From: JBHHZM01 sp046758065
Lineage (GTDB): Bacteria; Pseudomonadota; Alphaproteobacteria; JAAXGF01
Reading direction: 5' to 3'
NCBI GenBank assembly: GCA_046758065.1
Contig: JBHHZM010000023.1
Span: forward strand, 1 to 31,724
DNA length: 31,724 bases
Of the stretch, positions 1-8,923 are shown piece after piece; position 1 is the stretch's first letter, and each line of letters opens with the position of its first letter. The notes under the pieces are model-generated. The model was not told where the DNA came from, ran no database searches, and saw nothing but the letters and a program-made list of their open reading frames with translations. The position numbers and the translations under genes are program-made.

Positions 1-45
1 GGCCGCACGGTCGGGGCCGGCGTCGTCACCGAGATCATCGAGTAG
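1..45 (+). CDS. tuf: Elongation factor Tu, C-terminal end (partial)
   Basis: The first 15 codons of the window read GRTVGAGVVTEIIE and then TAG. This is the conserved C-terminus of bacterial EF-Tu (domain III), the GTPase that brings aminoacyl-tRNA to the ribosome. The rest of the gene lies upstream of the window. A tuf gene just before rpsJ is the standard str/S10 junction in proteobacteria, which supports the call although only 14 residues are visible. Confidence 0.9.
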   Translation, partial: GRTVGAGVVTEIIE

Positions 46-98
46 GACGGACCGGACAAAACTCAACCGGGGCGCCGGTCACGGGTGGAGAGAATGGC

Positions 99-407
99 AT
101 GGTGAACCAAGATATCCGCATACGCCTCAAGGCGTTCGACCATCGCGTTCTCGACCAGTCGACGAGCGAGATCGTCAACACCGCCAAGCGCACGGGCGCG
201 CGGGTCCGCGGCCCGATTCCGCTGCCGACGCGCATCGAACGTTTCACCGTGCTGCGTTCGCCTCACATCGACAAGAAATCGCGCGAGCAGTTCGAAATCC
301 GCACGCACAAGCGGTTGCTCGACATCGTCGACCCGACGCCGCAGACCGTGGATGCGCTGATGAAGCTCGACCTCGCGGCGGGCGTCGACGTCGAGATCAA
401 GCTGTAG
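99..407 (+). CDS. rpsJ: 30S ribosomal protein S10
   Basis: A 102-residue protein of full family length. It lies in the head of the small subunit; in other bacteria S10 (NusE) also pairs with NusB in transcription antitermination. The start MVNQDIRIRLKAFDHR is typical, as is the later GPIPLPT segment. GGAG at 87-90 lies eight bases before the ATG. It is the first gene after tuf and opens the S10 cluster. The 53-base gap from tuf contains only a small five-pair hairpin (66-79) and no clear promoter, so read-through from the str operon is likely. Confidence 0.97.
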   Translation: MVNQDIRIRLKAFDHRVLDQSTSEIVNTAKRTGARVRGPIPLPTRIERFTVLRSPHIDKKSREQFEIRTHKRLLDIVDPTPQTVDALMKLDLAAGVDVEIKL

Positions 408-418
408 GGACCGAGGAC

Positions 419-1159
419 ATGCGCAGCGGCATCATCGCTCAGAAAATGGGGATGACCCGGCGGTTCGCCGGCGACGGCACCCACGTGCCGGTGACGGTGC
501 TCAAGGTCGACGATTGCCAGGTGGTCGCCACCCGGACCGCCGGACACGATGGCTACGACGCCGTGCAGGTCGGCGTCGGCCGGGCCAAGGTGAAGAACGT
601 CACCAAACCGATGCGCGGCCATTTTGCCAAGGCCCGGGTCGAGCCGAAGCGCAAGGTGGCCGAGTTCCGTATCTCGCCCGAGGCGATGCTCGACGTCGGT
701 GCGACGCTTTCGGTCGAACACTTCGTTTCGGGACAGTTCGTCGACGTGGTCGGTACCTCGATCGGCAAGGGCTTCGCAGGCGTCGTCAAGCGCCACAACT
801 TCAAGACCCAGCGGGCGACCCACGGCGTCTCGCTCAGCCATCGGGCGCCCGGCTCGACCGGCAATTCTCAGGATCCCGGCAAGGTCTTCAAGGGTAAGAA
901 GATGGCGGGCCACATGGGCGACCGCCGGGTCACGGTACAGAATCTCGAAGTCGTCGAGGTCGACGGCGCGCGCGGCTTGATCCTGGTGAAAGGCGCCGTG
1001 CCCGGCTCGAAGGGGGGCTACGTCCTGATCTCGGACGCCAAGAAACGCCCGCGACACGAGAGCGCGCCGTTCCCGGCCGGTCTGGTGGCGACGGCTGCGG
1101 CCGAAGCCGAAAGTGCGCCTGCCCCGGCCGAGAACGGCGGCGACGAGGGCAAGGAGTGA
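419..1159 (+). CDS. rplC: 50S ribosomal protein L3
   Basis: A 246-residue protein that nucleates assembly of the 23S rRNA 3' domain and reaches the peptidyl transferase centre. The conserved NSQDPGKVFKGKKMAGHMGD segment is present; its glutamine corresponds to the residue methylated by PrmB in E. coli. The last ~35 residues are an Ala/Glu-rich tail, longer than in E. coli and common in alphaproteobacterial L3. AGGGA at 406-410, overlapping the rpsJ stop, sits eight bases before the ATG. Confidence 0.97.
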   Translation: MRSGIIAQKMGMTRRFAGDGTHVPVTVLKVDDCQVVATRTAGHDGYDAVQVGVGRAKVKNVTKPMRGHFAKARVEPKRKVAEFRISPEAMLDVGATLSVEHFVSGQFVDVVGTSIGKGFAGVVKRHNFKTQRATHGVSLSHRAPGSTGNSQDPGKVFKGKKMAGHMGDRRVTVQNLEVVEVDGARGLILVKGAVPGSKGGYVLISDAKKRPRHESAPFPAGLVATAAAEAESAPAPAENGGDEGKE

Positions 1160-1164
1160 CGACG

Positions 1165-1785
1165 ATGAAGTGCGACGTCATCACGCTCGAGAACAAGAGC
1201 GCCGGCACCATCGAGCTTGCCGACGAGGTGTTCGGGCTTCAGCCGCGTCCCGACATCCTTCATCGGGTCGTCACCTGGCAGCTCGCCAAGCGTCGCGCCG
1301 GCACGCACAAGACCAAGACGGTGAGCGAGGTTTCGGGTTCGACGCGCAAGATGTTTCGACAGAAAGGCACGGGTCGGGCACGTCACTGCACGCGCCGGGC
1401 GCCTCAGTTCCGCGGCGGGGCCGTGACCTTCGGTCCGGTGGTCCGCAGCCACGCCATCGACATGCCCAAGAAGGTGCGCAAGCTCGCACTCAAGACGGCG
1501 CTGTCGGCCAAGCGGGCCGAGGGCAAGCTGCGGGTGATCGAGGCCGCCCGTCTCGAGACGCACAAGACCAAGTCGCTGGCCGCCGCGCTCGACGAGCTTG
1601 GTTTCGGTCGCTCCCTGTTCATCGACGGGCCGGAGATCGACCTCAACTTTCGGCGCGCGGCGTCGAACTTGGTCGATGTCCACGTCCTGCCCCAGCAGGG
1701 CGCCAACGTCTACGACATTCTGCGCTGCGACACGCTGGTTCTGACCCGTACCGCGGTCGAGCATCTGGAGGCGCGCCTGAAATGA
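1165..1785 (+). CDS. rplD: 50S ribosomal protein L4
   Basis: A 206-residue protein that lines the exit tunnel; in E. coli it also represses its own operon. The start is placed at ATG 1165 (MKCDVITLENKSAG) because AAGGAG at 1151-1156 lies eight bases before it. A GTG at 1156 would add three residues but would overlap the rplC end and the ribosome binding site. The loop region with KMFRQKGTGRARH matches the tunnel-extending arm of the family. The stop overlaps the rplW start. Confidence 0.96.
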   Translation: MKCDVITLENKSAGTIELADEVFGLQPRPDILHRVVTWQLAKRRAGTHKTKTVSEVSGSTRKMFRQKGTGRARHCTRRAPQFRGGAVTFGPVVRSHAIDMPKKVRKLALKTALSAKRAEGKLRVIEAARLETHKTKSLAAALDELGFGRSLFIDGPEIDLNFRRAASNLVDVHVLPQQGANVYDILRCDTLVLTRTAVEHLEARLK

Positions 1786-2075
1786 CGGCTCGAACCTCTT
1801 ACGACGTCATCATCGCCCCGGTTGTGACCGAGAAATCAACCCAGGGCGCCGAGAACAACCAGGTCTCGTTCCGGGTCGCGGGCGACGCCACCAAGCCGCA
1901 GATCAAGAAGGCGGTGGAGGCGGCGTTCGGAGTCACGGTGAGCCGGGTGAACACCCTCAACGTGAAGGGCAAGGTCAAGCGCTTCCGCGGCAGGCCTGGC
2001 AAGCGCGCCGGTTTCAAGAAGGCGATCGTCACCCTGGCCGAGGGCCACTCGATCGACATCACGACGGGGATCTGA
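1782..2075 (+). CDS. rplW: 50S ribosomal protein L23
   Basis: A 97-residue protein at the mouth of the exit tunnel, the docking point for trigger factor and SRP. The ATG lies inside the end of rplD in an ATGA overlap, so translation is probably coupled. The start MTARTSYDVIIAPVVTEKS and the central KVNTLNVKGKVKR-like basic stretch (here RVNTLNVKGKVKRFRGRPGK) fit L23. Only three bases separate it from rplB. Confidence 0.96.
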   Translation: MTARTSYDVIIAPVVTEKSTQGAENNQVSFRVAGDATKPQIKKAVEAAFGVTVSRVNTLNVKGKVKRFRGRPGKRAGFKKAIVTLAEGHSIDITTGI

Positions 2076-2078
2076 GGC

Positions 2079-2909
<831 letters not shown>

Positions 2910-2921
2910 GAGAGTAGCAGC

Positions 2922-3200
2922 GTGGCACGTTCCGTTTGGAAAGGACCGTTCGTCGACGGCTATCTGCTCGAGAAGGCGGAAGCCGCGCGCGCGAGCGGAC
3001 GCAAGGAGGTCATTCGCACCTGGTCGCGGCGCTCGACGATCCTGCCCCAGTTCGTAGGCCTGACGTTCGGAGTCTACAACGGGCGCAAGTTCGTTCCCGT
3101 GCTCGTCACCGAGAACCTGGTCGGTCACAAGATGGGCGAGTTTGCGCCGACGCGGACGTTCCACGGCCACGCCGCCGACAAGAAGGCAAAGAGGGCCTGA
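2922..3200 (+). CDS. rpsS: 30S ribosomal protein S19
   Basis: A 92-residue protein of the small-subunit head that contacts S13 and the A-site tRNA. It uses a GTG start at 2922 (ARSVWKGPFVDGYLL after the initiator); GGAG at 2909-2912 is the ribosome binding site. The conserved TWSRRSTILPQFVG and GHKMGEFAPTRTFHGH segments are present. The Lys/Arg-rich C-terminus is typical. Confidence 0.97.
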   Translation: MARSVWKGPFVDGYLLEKAEAARASGRKEVIRTWSRRSTILPQFVGLTFGVYNGRKFVPVLVTENLVGHKMGEFAPTRTFHGHAADKKAKRA

Positions 3201-3204
3201 GGCA

Positions 3205-3585
3205 ATGGGCAAGCAGGCACGCGAACGGCGGCTCGCCGACAACGAGGCTATGGCGGAGGTCCGCATGCTGCGGATCAGCCCGCGCAAGCTCAATCTGGTG
3301 GCGGCGAGCATCCGCGGCCTTGCGGTCGGGGATGCCCTGAACAGCCTGACGGTTTCGAGACGTCGCATCGCGAACGACGTACACAAGGTCGTCCAGTCGG
3401 CGGTCGCCAATGCCGAGAACAATCACGATCTCGACGTCGACCGGCTCTTTGTCGCCGAGGCGACGGTGGGCAAGGCGATGGTGCTGAAACGCTGGCGTCC
3501 CCGCGCCCGCGGCCGCACCGGCCGCATTCATAAGCCGTTCAGCAATCTCACGGTCGTCGTGCGCGAGCGCGAGGAGGAAATTTAA
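3205..3585 (+). CDS. rplV: 50S ribosomal protein L22
   Basis: A 126-residue protein whose beta-hairpin reaches into the exit tunnel. The core begins at LRISPRKLNLVAASIRG and ends with KRWRPRARGRTGRIHKPFSN, both diagnostic. Start ATG 3205 is four bases after the rpsS stop, which gives an N-terminal extension of about 20 residues before the core, as in several alphaproteobacteria. The TAATG junction overlaps the rpsC start. Confidence 0.96.
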   Translation: MGKQARERRLADNEAMAEVRMLRISPRKLNLVAASIRGLAVGDALNSLTVSRRRIANDVHKVVQSAVANAENNHDLDVDRLFVAEATVGKAMVLKRWRPRARGRTGRIHKPFSNLTVVVREREEEI

Positions 3586-4268
3586 TGGGCCAGAAAGTCA
3601 ACCCCATAGGCTTGCGCCTCGGCATCAACCGCACCTGGGATTCCCGCTGGTACGCCGATAGCGATTACGCCCGGCTCCTTCACGAGGACCTTCGTCTGCG
3701 CGATTACCTCAAGAAGCGGCTAATGCAGGCGGGCGTGAGCCGCATCGTCATCGAGCGACCGGCGAAGAAGGCGCGCATCACCATCCATACGGCTCGCCCC
3801 GGCGTGGTCATCGGCAAGAAGGGCGCCGACATCGAAAGGCTGCGCACCGAGATCGCCAAGATGACCGAGTCGGACGTGCATCTGAACATCGTCGAGATTC
3901 GCAAGCCTGAAATCGACGCCCAGCTCGTCGCCGAGAACATCTCTCAGCAGCTCGAGCGGCGTATCGGTTTCCGCCGCGCCATGAAGCGCGCCGTCCAGTC
4001 GGCTATGCGCCTCGGCGCCCAGGGCATCCGCATTACCTGCGCGGGACGCTTGGGCGGCGCCGAGATCGCCCGTACCGAATGGTACCGGGAAGGTCGCGTA
4101 CCGCTACACACGCTGCGCGCCGATGTCGACTTCGGCCGCACCACCGCAGTCACGACCTACGGGACCTGTGGCGTCAAGGTCTGGGTATTCAAGGGCGAGA
4201 TCATGGAGCACGACCCGATGGCCCAGGACAAGCGCGCCATGGACCAGCAAACGGGCCTGCGCGGCTAG
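3585..4268 (+). CDS. rpsC: 30S ribosomal protein S3
   Basis: A 227-residue protein at the mRNA entry site, part of the ribosomal helicase with S4 and S5. It starts MGQKVNPIGLRLGINRTWDS. The KH domain has its GxxG loop in VVIGKKGADIE. The C-terminal domain contains GRLGGAEIARTEWYREGRVP and the Gly-Val-Lys-Val-Trp strand. The start is linked to the rplV stop by a one-base overlap. Confidence 0.97.
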   Translation: MGQKVNPIGLRLGINRTWDSRWYADSDYARLLHEDLRLRDYLKKRLMQAGVSRIVIERPAKKARITIHTARPGVVIGKKGADIERLRTEIAKMTESDVHLNIVEIRKPEIDAQLVAENISQQLERRIGFRRAMKRAVQSAMRLGAQGIRITCAGRLGGAEIARTEWYREGRVPLHTLRADVDFGRTTAVTTYGTCGVKVWVFKGEIMEHDPMAQDKRAMDQQTGLRG

Positions 4269-4290
4269 GCCGGGTGCGGAGAGTGGAGAT

Positions 4291-4707
4291 ATGTTAAGCC
4301 CCAAGCGAACCAAGTACCGCAAGGCCCACAAGGGTCGCATCCACGGCTTGGCCAAGGGCGGCACCGAGCTCAATTTCGGTGCGTTCGGCCTCAAGGCGAC
4401 CCAGCCGGGACGGGTAACGGCGCGCCAGATCGAAGCGGCCCGGCGCGCGATTACACGCCATCTCAAGCGTGCTGGACGCATCTGGATTCGCATCTTTCCC
4501 GATGTGCCGGTCAGCACCAAGCCGACCGAGGTGCGCATGGGCAAGGGCAAGGGCTCGCCCGAGTTCTGGATGTGCCGCGTCAAACCGGGACGCGTCCTGT
4601 TCGAGGTCGACGGCGTCTCGCCGACGCTTGCCAAGGGAGCGTTCGAACGCGGCGCCGCCAAGCTGCCGCTGGGAACGCGCATCATCACCCGCGGCGAGGA
4701 GGCCTGA
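4291..4707 (+). CDS. rplP: 50S ribosomal protein L16
   Basis: A 138-residue protein near the A-site and the factor-binding region. It starts MLSPKRTKYRKAHKGRIHG and contains RIFPDVPVSTKPTEVRMGKG and GSPEFW, all characteristic. The ATG at 4291 is preceded by GGAG at 4285-4288. Length equals the family norm. rpmC begins three bases after the stop. Confidence 0.97.
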   Translation: MLSPKRTKYRKAHKGRIHGLAKGGTELNFGAFGLKATQPGRVTARQIEAARRAITRHLKRAGRIWIRIFPDVPVSTKPTEVRMGKGKGSPEFWMCRVKPGRVLFEVDGVSPTLAKGAFERGAAKLPLGTRIITRGEEA

Positions 4708-4710
4708 GCG

Positions 4711-4908
4711 ATGAAAGCGGAAGAGGCGCGCGTCAAGAGCGTCGACGAACTGAAGGATCTGCTCGTTTCGCTCAAGAAGGAGGCGTTCAACCTGCGCTTC
4801 CAGAAGGCGACCGGGCAGTTGGAGAATACCGGGCGGGTGCGCGAGGTGCGTCGCGACATCGCGCGGGTGAACACGATGCTGCGGGAAAAGTCCCGCGCCG
4901 CGTCCTGA
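4711..4908 (+). CDS. rpmC: 50S ribosomal protein L29
   Basis: A 65-residue, two-helix protein at the exit tunnel rim next to L23. It shows the expected pattern: an acidic N-terminal helix (SVDELKDLLVSLKKEAFNLR), the FQKATGQLENTGRVREVRRD turn and second helix, and a short basic end. It sits in its fixed place between rplP and rpsQ. Confidence 0.95.
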   Translation: MKAEEARVKSVDELKDLLVSLKKEAFNLRFQKATGQLENTGRVREVRRDIARVNTMLREKSRAAS

Positions 4909-4918
4909 GGAGACGGCC

Positions 4919-5155
4919 ATGCCGAGACGGGTCATGCAGGGTACCGTGGTCAACGTCGCCGGCGACAAGACGGTGATCGTGCGTGTCGATCGGCGGATCA
5001 TGCATCCGCTCTACAAGAAGTTCATCCTGCGCTCGAAGAAGTATGCGGTACATGACGAGCAGAATCGGTGCAAGCCGGGCGATGTCGTGCGCATCCGCGA
5101 ATCGCGTCCCTACTCGAAGCGCAAGACATGGGAAGTCGTTGCCGACGCGGCGTAA
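4919..5155 (+). CDS. rpsQ: 30S ribosomal protein S17
   Basis: A 78-residue OB-fold protein that binds 16S rRNA early in assembly. It starts MPRRVMQGTVVNVAGDKTV and has the conserved VRVDRRIMHPLYKKF and HDE...CKPGDVVRIRESRP elements. GAGGAG before position 4913 gives the ribosome binding site. A 37-base gap follows, which marks the S10/spc boundary; I see no clear promoter in it, so the two parts are probably one transcript. Confidence 0.96.
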   Translation: MPRRVMQGTVVNVAGDKTVIVRVDRRIMHPLYKKFILRSKKYAVHDEQNRCKPGDVVRIRESRPYSKRKTWEVVADAA

Positions 5156-5192
5156 GACGTCCGTGCCGCGGCGTTGAGGAAAGGCCAGGGCC

Positions 5193-5561
5193 ATGATCCA
5201 GATGGAGACGAACTTGGGTGTCGCCGATAACTCGGGCGCGCGCCGGGTCCAGTGCATCAAGGTGCTTGGCGGCTCGAAGCGCAAGACGGCCTCGGTGGGC
5301 GACGTGATCATCGTCTCCGTCAAGGACGCGATTCCGCGCGGCAAGGTCAAGAAGGGCGATGTTCACCACGCCGTCATCGTGCGAACGGCAAAAGAGATTC
5401 GCCGCGACGACGGCAGCGCGATCCGCTTCGACCGCAACGCCGCGGTGCTCATCACCCGCCAGGGCGAGCCGATCGGCACGCGCATCTTCGGACCCGTCAC
5501 GCGCGAGCTCAGGGCGAAGAAGTTCATGAAGATCATCTCGCTCGCGCCGGAGGTGCTGTGA
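5193..5561 (+). CDS. rplN: 50S ribosomal protein L14
   Basis: A 122-residue protein at the subunit interface, exactly the family length. It starts MIQMETNLGVADNSGARRVQ and carries KGDVHHAVIVRTAKE plus the terminal FMKIISLAPEVL. It is the first gene of the spc part, and AGGAAAGG shortly upstream supplies the binding site. The stop overlaps the rplX ATG by one base. Confidence 0.98.
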   Translation: MIQMETNLGVADNSGARRVQCIKVLGGSKRKTASVGDVIIVSVKDAIPRGKVKKGDVHHAVIVRTAKEIRRDDGSAIRFDRNAAVLITRQGEPIGTRIFGPVTRELRAKKFMKIISLAPEVL

Positions 5562-5884
5562 TGGCGCGAAAGCTGCGTATCAAGAAGGGCGACGAAGTCA
5601 TCGTGATTACCGGCAAGGAGAAGGGTAAGAAGGGCAACATTCTGCGCGTCTTTCCCAAGGACGGACGTGTGCTCGTTCAGGGTGTCAACATGGTGAAACG
5701 CCACACCCGTCCGTCGGCCGCCTCGGCCGGGGGCATCGTGGAGAAAGAGGCGCCCCTGCATATTTCCAACGTCGCCCATATCGATCCAAAGTCGGGCGAA
5801 TCGACGCGCGTCGGATATCGCACCCTGGATGACGGGCGCAAGGTGCGCTTTGCCAGGCGCTCCGGCGAAATCATCGACGTCTAG
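5561..5884 (+). CDS. rplX: 50S ribosomal protein L24
   Basis: A 107-residue assembly initiator protein of the large subunit. The N-terminal KOW motif is visible in IKKGDEVIVITGKEKGKKG, followed by VQGVNMVKRHTRPS and the strand region HISNVAHIDPKSG. It starts at ATG 5561, sharing a base with the rplN stop, which suggests coupled translation. Confidence 0.97.
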   Translation: MARKLRIKKGDEVIVITGKEKGKKGNILRVFPKDGRVLVQGVNMVKRHTRPSAASAGGIVEKEAPLHISNVAHIDPKSGESTRVGYRTLDDGRKVRFARRSGEIIDV

Positions 5885-5909
5885 GCCGGCGGAGCGAAAG
5901 GATACGGCG

Positions 5910-6458
5910 ATGAAAGCCCGTCTGAGGGAGCATTACGACACCGAACTGCGGCGCGAGTTGCAGACGCAGTTCAACTACGGCAATCCGATGCAGGTCCCGC
6001 GTCTCGAAAAGATCGTGGTCAACATGGGCGTCGGTGAAGCGGTCGCGGATAGCAAGGTGATCAATGCGGCGGTCAGCGATCTCACCGCCATCACCGGTCA
6101 GAAACCGATCGTCATCAAGGCCAAGAAGTCGGTGGCCGCGTTCAAGCTGCGCCAAGGGATGCCCGTCGGCGTCAAGGTGACGCTGCGCAAGAACCGCATG
6201 TACGAGTTTCTCGACCGGCTGGTCACGATCGCCCTGCCGCGCGTGCGCGACTTCCGCGGCGTTTCGCCCAAAAGCTTCGACGGTCAGGGCAACTACGCGC
6301 TCGGTCTCAAGGAGCAGATCGTGTTCCCCGAGATCGACTACGACAAGGTGGACATGGTGCGCGGCATGGACATCGTTATCGTCACCACGGCCGGGACCGA
6401 CGAGGAGGCGCGGGCCTTGCTCGCCGGTTTTCAGATGCCGTTCACGAGCGGCGCATAG
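5910..6458 (+). CDS. rplE: 50S ribosomal protein L5
   Basis: A 182-residue protein of the central protuberance that binds 5S rRNA. ATG 5910 gives MKARLREHYDTELRREL and is preceded by GAAAGGA at 5896-5902. The core segments NPMQVPRLEKIVVNMGVGEA, GQKPIVIKAKKSVAAFKLR and QIVFPEIDYDKVD are typical. Longer in-frame extensions exist upstream but would overlap rplX. Confidence 0.97.
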   Translation: MKARLREHYDTELRRELQTQFNYGNPMQVPRLEKIVVNMGVGEAVADSKVINAAVSDLTAITGQKPIVIKAKKSVAAFKLRQGMPVGVKVTLRKNRMYEFLDRLVTIALPRVRDFRGVSPKSFDGQGNYALGLKEQIVFPEIDYDKVDMVRGMDIVIVTTAGTDEEARALLAGFQMPFTSGA

Positions 6459-6485
6459 GTCAATCGCGGACACGAGGAATCGCAT

Positions 6486-6791
6486 ATGGCGAAAAGAAGC
6501 GCGATCGAGAAGAACAAGCGGCGTGAGCGCCTGATACGGAAGTATGCGGCCAGGCGGGACGCGTTGAAGGTGCTGGCCAACGACGAATCGCTTCCCCAGG
6601 AGGAGCGGTTCGCGGCGCGGCTCAGGCTCGCCAAGCTGCCGCGCAACTCGTCGAAGGTACGGCTGCGCAACCGGTGTGCGCTGTCGGGACGACCGCGCGG
6701 CTATTACCGCAAGTTCGGCATCTCGCGAATCGCACTGCGCGCGCTTGCATCCACCGGCCAGATTCCAGGCGTGGTCAAGTCGAGCTGGTAA
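6486..6791 (+). CDS. rpsN: 30S ribosomal protein S14 (zinc-free long type)
   Basis: A 101-residue protein of the small-subunit head. It is the long form without the two CxxC zinc pairs; only one cysteine (RNRCALSGRPRGYYRKFGISR) is present. It ends in the conserved GVVKSSW. The ribosome binding site is GAGGAA about eight bases before ATG 6486. Confidence 0.97.
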   Translation: MAKRSAIEKNKRRERLIRKYAARRDALKVLANDESLPQEERFAARLRLAKLPRNSSKVRLRNRCALSGRPRGYYRKFGISRIALRALASTGQIPGVVKSSW

Positions 6792-6804
6792 GGGAGAGCG
6801 TTTC

Positions 6805-7203
6805 ATGCCGATAGGAGATCCCGTAGGAGACATGCTGACACGCATCCGCAATGGACAGCGGGCGCGGAAAGCGAGCGTGCGCTCGCCCGCGTCGAAGCTG
6901 CGCGCGCGTGTGCTGGACGTTCTCCAGAAGGAGGGTTATATCCGGGGCTACACGCAAGATGACTTGGGGCGGGGTAAGGGCGAAATCACGATCGAGCTCA
7001 AGTACCACGACGGCGAACCGGTGATCCGCCAGATCAACCGCGTTTCCAAACCGGGCCGCCGCGTGTACTCGTCCGTCAGGGACCTGCCGCGCATCTATAA
7101 CGGACTCGGAATTTCGATCCTGTCGACGCCGCAGGGCGTGATGTCCGATACCGATGCGCGCACCGCCAATGTTGGCGGCGAGATCCTGTGCACGGTGTTT
7201 TAG
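6805..7203 (+). CDS. rpsH: 30S ribosomal protein S8
   Basis: A 132-residue 16S rRNA-binding protein; in E. coli it is the repressor of the spc operon. It starts MPIGDPVGDMLTRIRNGQRA, has the RRVYSSVRDLPRIYNGLGISIL strand-turn region, and ends GEILCTVF, all diagnostic. ATG 6805 follows GGGAGAG. A longer frame reaching back into rpsN has no support. Confidence 0.97.
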   Translation: MPIGDPVGDMLTRIRNGQRARKASVRSPASKLRARVLDVLQKEGYIRGYTQDDLGRGKGEITIELKYHDGEPVIRQINRVSKPGRRVYSSVRDLPRIYNGLGISILSTPQGVMSDTDARTANVGGEILCTVF

Positions 7204-7213
7204 GAGAGCGAGG

Positions 7214-7747
7214 ATGTCGCGCGTAGGCAAACATGCGGTCGTGGTTCCCAGCGGTGTCGACGTCGCCGTAAGCGGCCAGCTCGTCACGGTCAAGGGGCAG
7301 CGCGGCGAACTTTCCGCGACCCTGCCGCCCGAAGTCCGGGTGGCGATCGAGGACGGCAACGTCCGGGTGCGTCCGTGCAACGAGAGCGCCCGGGCACGGG
7401 CGATGTGGGGGACCTCGCGCAGCATGGTCAACAACATGGTGACCGGCGTTTCCGGAGGGTTCCGTATCGACCTCGTAATTACCGGCGTCGGCTACCGGGC
7501 CGCGACGGACGGCAAGGCGTTGACGCTGCAACTCGGCTACAGCCACGACATCCATTATCCGATCCCGAAGGGCATCGAGATCAAGTGCGAACGTCCGACG
7601 ATGGTTTCGGTATCCGGCGCCGACCGTCAGCGGGTCGGGCAGGTGGCGGCCGAGATTCGAGCGTTCCGCAAGCCCGAACCCTACAAGGGCAAAGGCATCA
7701 GGTACGCGGACGAGAGAATCCGTCGCAAGGAAGGCAAGAAGAAGTAG
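7214..7747 (+). CDS. rplF: 50S ribosomal protein L6
   Basis: A 177-residue protein made of two similar alpha/beta domains, near the sarcin-ricin loop. It starts MSRVGKHAVVVPSGVDVAVS and its C-terminal domain contains the signature GKGIRYADERIRRKEGKKK at the end. ATG 7214 is preceded by GGAGAGCGAGG. It follows rpsH by ten bases. Confidence 0.97.
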   Translation: MSRVGKHAVVVPSGVDVAVSGQLVTVKGQRGELSATLPPEVRVAIEDGNVRVRPCNESARARAMWGTSRSMVNNMVTGVSGGFRIDLVITGVGYRAATDGKALTLQLGYSHDIHYPIPKGIEIKCERPTMVSVSGADRQRVGQVAAEIRAFRKPEPYKGKGIRYADERIRRKEGKKK

Positions 7748-7757
7748 GAATGCGGCC

Positions 7758-8120
7758 ATGTTGACGTCGAAACAGCTTTACGAGCGGCGCAAGACCCGTG
7801 TGCGCAAGCATATCGCCAAAGCATCGGGGACGCGTCCGCGGCTATCGGTGTTCCGTTCGAACAAGCACATCTATGCCCAGATCATCGATGACTCGCGGGG
7901 GACGACCCTGGCTGCGGCTTCGACCCTCGACAAGGCGCTCAAGTCCGAGCTCGAACGCGGCGGCGACAGGGCTGCGTCGGCGCGCGTCGGCGCACTGATC
8001 GCCGAACGCGCCAAGGCCGCCGGCATCGACAAGGTCGTGTTCGACCGCGGTGGTTATCTGTATCACGGTCGGGTCAGGGCCCTGGCCGAGGGAGCCCGCG
8101 AGGGCGGGCTGTCATTCTGA
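7758..8120 (+). CDS. rplR: 50S ribosomal protein L18
   Basis: A 120-residue 5S rRNA-binding protein, normal length. The basic N-terminus (LYERRKTRVRKHIAK), the RPRLSVFRSNKHIYAQIIDD strand pair and the terminal YHGRVRALAEGAREGGLSF are family hallmarks. It lies between rplF and rpsE as in nearly all bacteria. Confidence 0.97.
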   Translation: MLTSKQLYERRKTRVRKHIAKASGTRPRLSVFRSNKHIYAQIIDDSRGTTLAAASTLDKALKSELERGGDRAASARVGALIAERAKAAGIDKVVFDRGGYLYHGRVRALAEGAREGGLSF

Positions 8121-8132
8121 GGGTACGAGACG

Positions 8133-8702
8133 ATGGCACATATCAATACCCGGAACGTTAATCCCCGGAGCGCCGACGAAGGCGAACTCGTCGACAAGCT
8201 GGTGAGCATCAACCGGGTGGCCAAGGTGGTAAAGGGTGGCCGCCGGTTCGGTTTCGCCGCCCTGGTTGTCGTCGGGGACACCAAGGGCCGGGTCGGATTC
8301 GGTAAGGGCAAGGCGCGCGAGGTGCCCGAGGCGATTCGCAAGGCGACCGAGCAGGCCAAGCGCGATCTCGTCCGTGTTCCGCTGCGTGAGGGCCGTACCC
8401 TGCACCACGATGTCACCGGCCGTTTCGGCGCCGGCCGCGGGGTCCTGCGGGCGGCGCCGGCGGGTATCGGAATCATCGCCGGCGGGCCGATGCGTGCCGT
8501 TTTCGAGACTCTCGGCGTGCACGATGTCGTGACCAAGTCGATCGGCACGTCGAACCCGTATAACATGGTGCGCGCCACATTCGATGCACTCGGCAAGCTG
8601 ATGTCGCCGCGCGCCATCGCCGCCCGGCGCGGCAAGAAGGTCGGCGAAATTATCGGGCGCCGCGAGCGCGCGCCGGCGAAGGAGCAGGCGAATGGCCACT
8701 AA
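8133..8702 (+). CDS. rpsE: 30S ribosomal protein S5
   Basis: A 189-residue protein involved in decoding fidelity and mRNA entry. The double-stranded RNA-binding-like domain has VKGGRRFGFAALVVVGD and GFGKGKAREVPEAI; the C-terminal domain has GRGVLRAAPAGIGIIAGGP and SIGTSNPYNMVRATFDAL. The C-terminus overlaps rpmD by 11 bases, the longest overlap within the ribosomal cluster. Confidence 0.97.
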   Translation: MAHINTRNVNPRSADEGELVDKLVSINRVAKVVKGGRRFGFAALVVVGDTKGRVGFGKGKAREVPEAIRKATEQAKRDLVRVPLREGRTLHHDVTGRFGAGRGVLRAAPAGIGIIAGGPMRAVFETLGVHDVVTKSIGTSNPYNMVRATFDALGKLMSPRAIAARRGKKVGEIIGRRERAPAKEQANGH

Positions 8703-8889
8703 GAGCAAGAAGAAGCTGCGCGTCATTCAGATCGGCAGCCCGATCGGCCGTCGCAAAGACCAGCGTCAGACGCTCGTCGGTCTCGGCCTCAACAAGATGC
8801 ACCGCAGCCGCGAGCTCGAGGACACGCCGGCCGTGCGGGGCATGATCCGTAAGGTCGCGCATCTCGTGCGCGTCGAGGAAGTCGCGTGA
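8692..8889 (+). CDS. rpmD: 50S ribosomal protein L30
   Basis: A 65-residue small large-subunit protein. The core is LRVIQIGSPIGRRKDQRQTL followed by GLGLNKMHRSRELEDTPAVR, typical of bacterial L30. It begins inside the end of rpsE, and GAAGGAGCAGGCG just upstream can serve as its binding site. A 34-base gap follows before rplO. Confidence 0.96.
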   Translation: MATKSKKKLRVIQIGSPIGRRKDQRQTLVGLGLNKMHRSRELEDTPAVRGMIRKVAHLVRVEEVA

Positions 8890-8923
8890 AGCGCGCCGGC
8901 GGCATCGTAAAGGTGATCGTGCG

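Noticed and set aside
66..79. Small hairpin before rpsJ as an L4-responsive S10 leader
   Set aside because: It is a five-pair stem in a 53-base gap, far too short and simple to compare with the E. coli S10 leader.
1156..1164. GTG 1156 as the rplD start
   Set aside because: It sits inside the rplC stop and the AAGGAG site that serves ATG 1165; L4 proteins normally begin at the latter.
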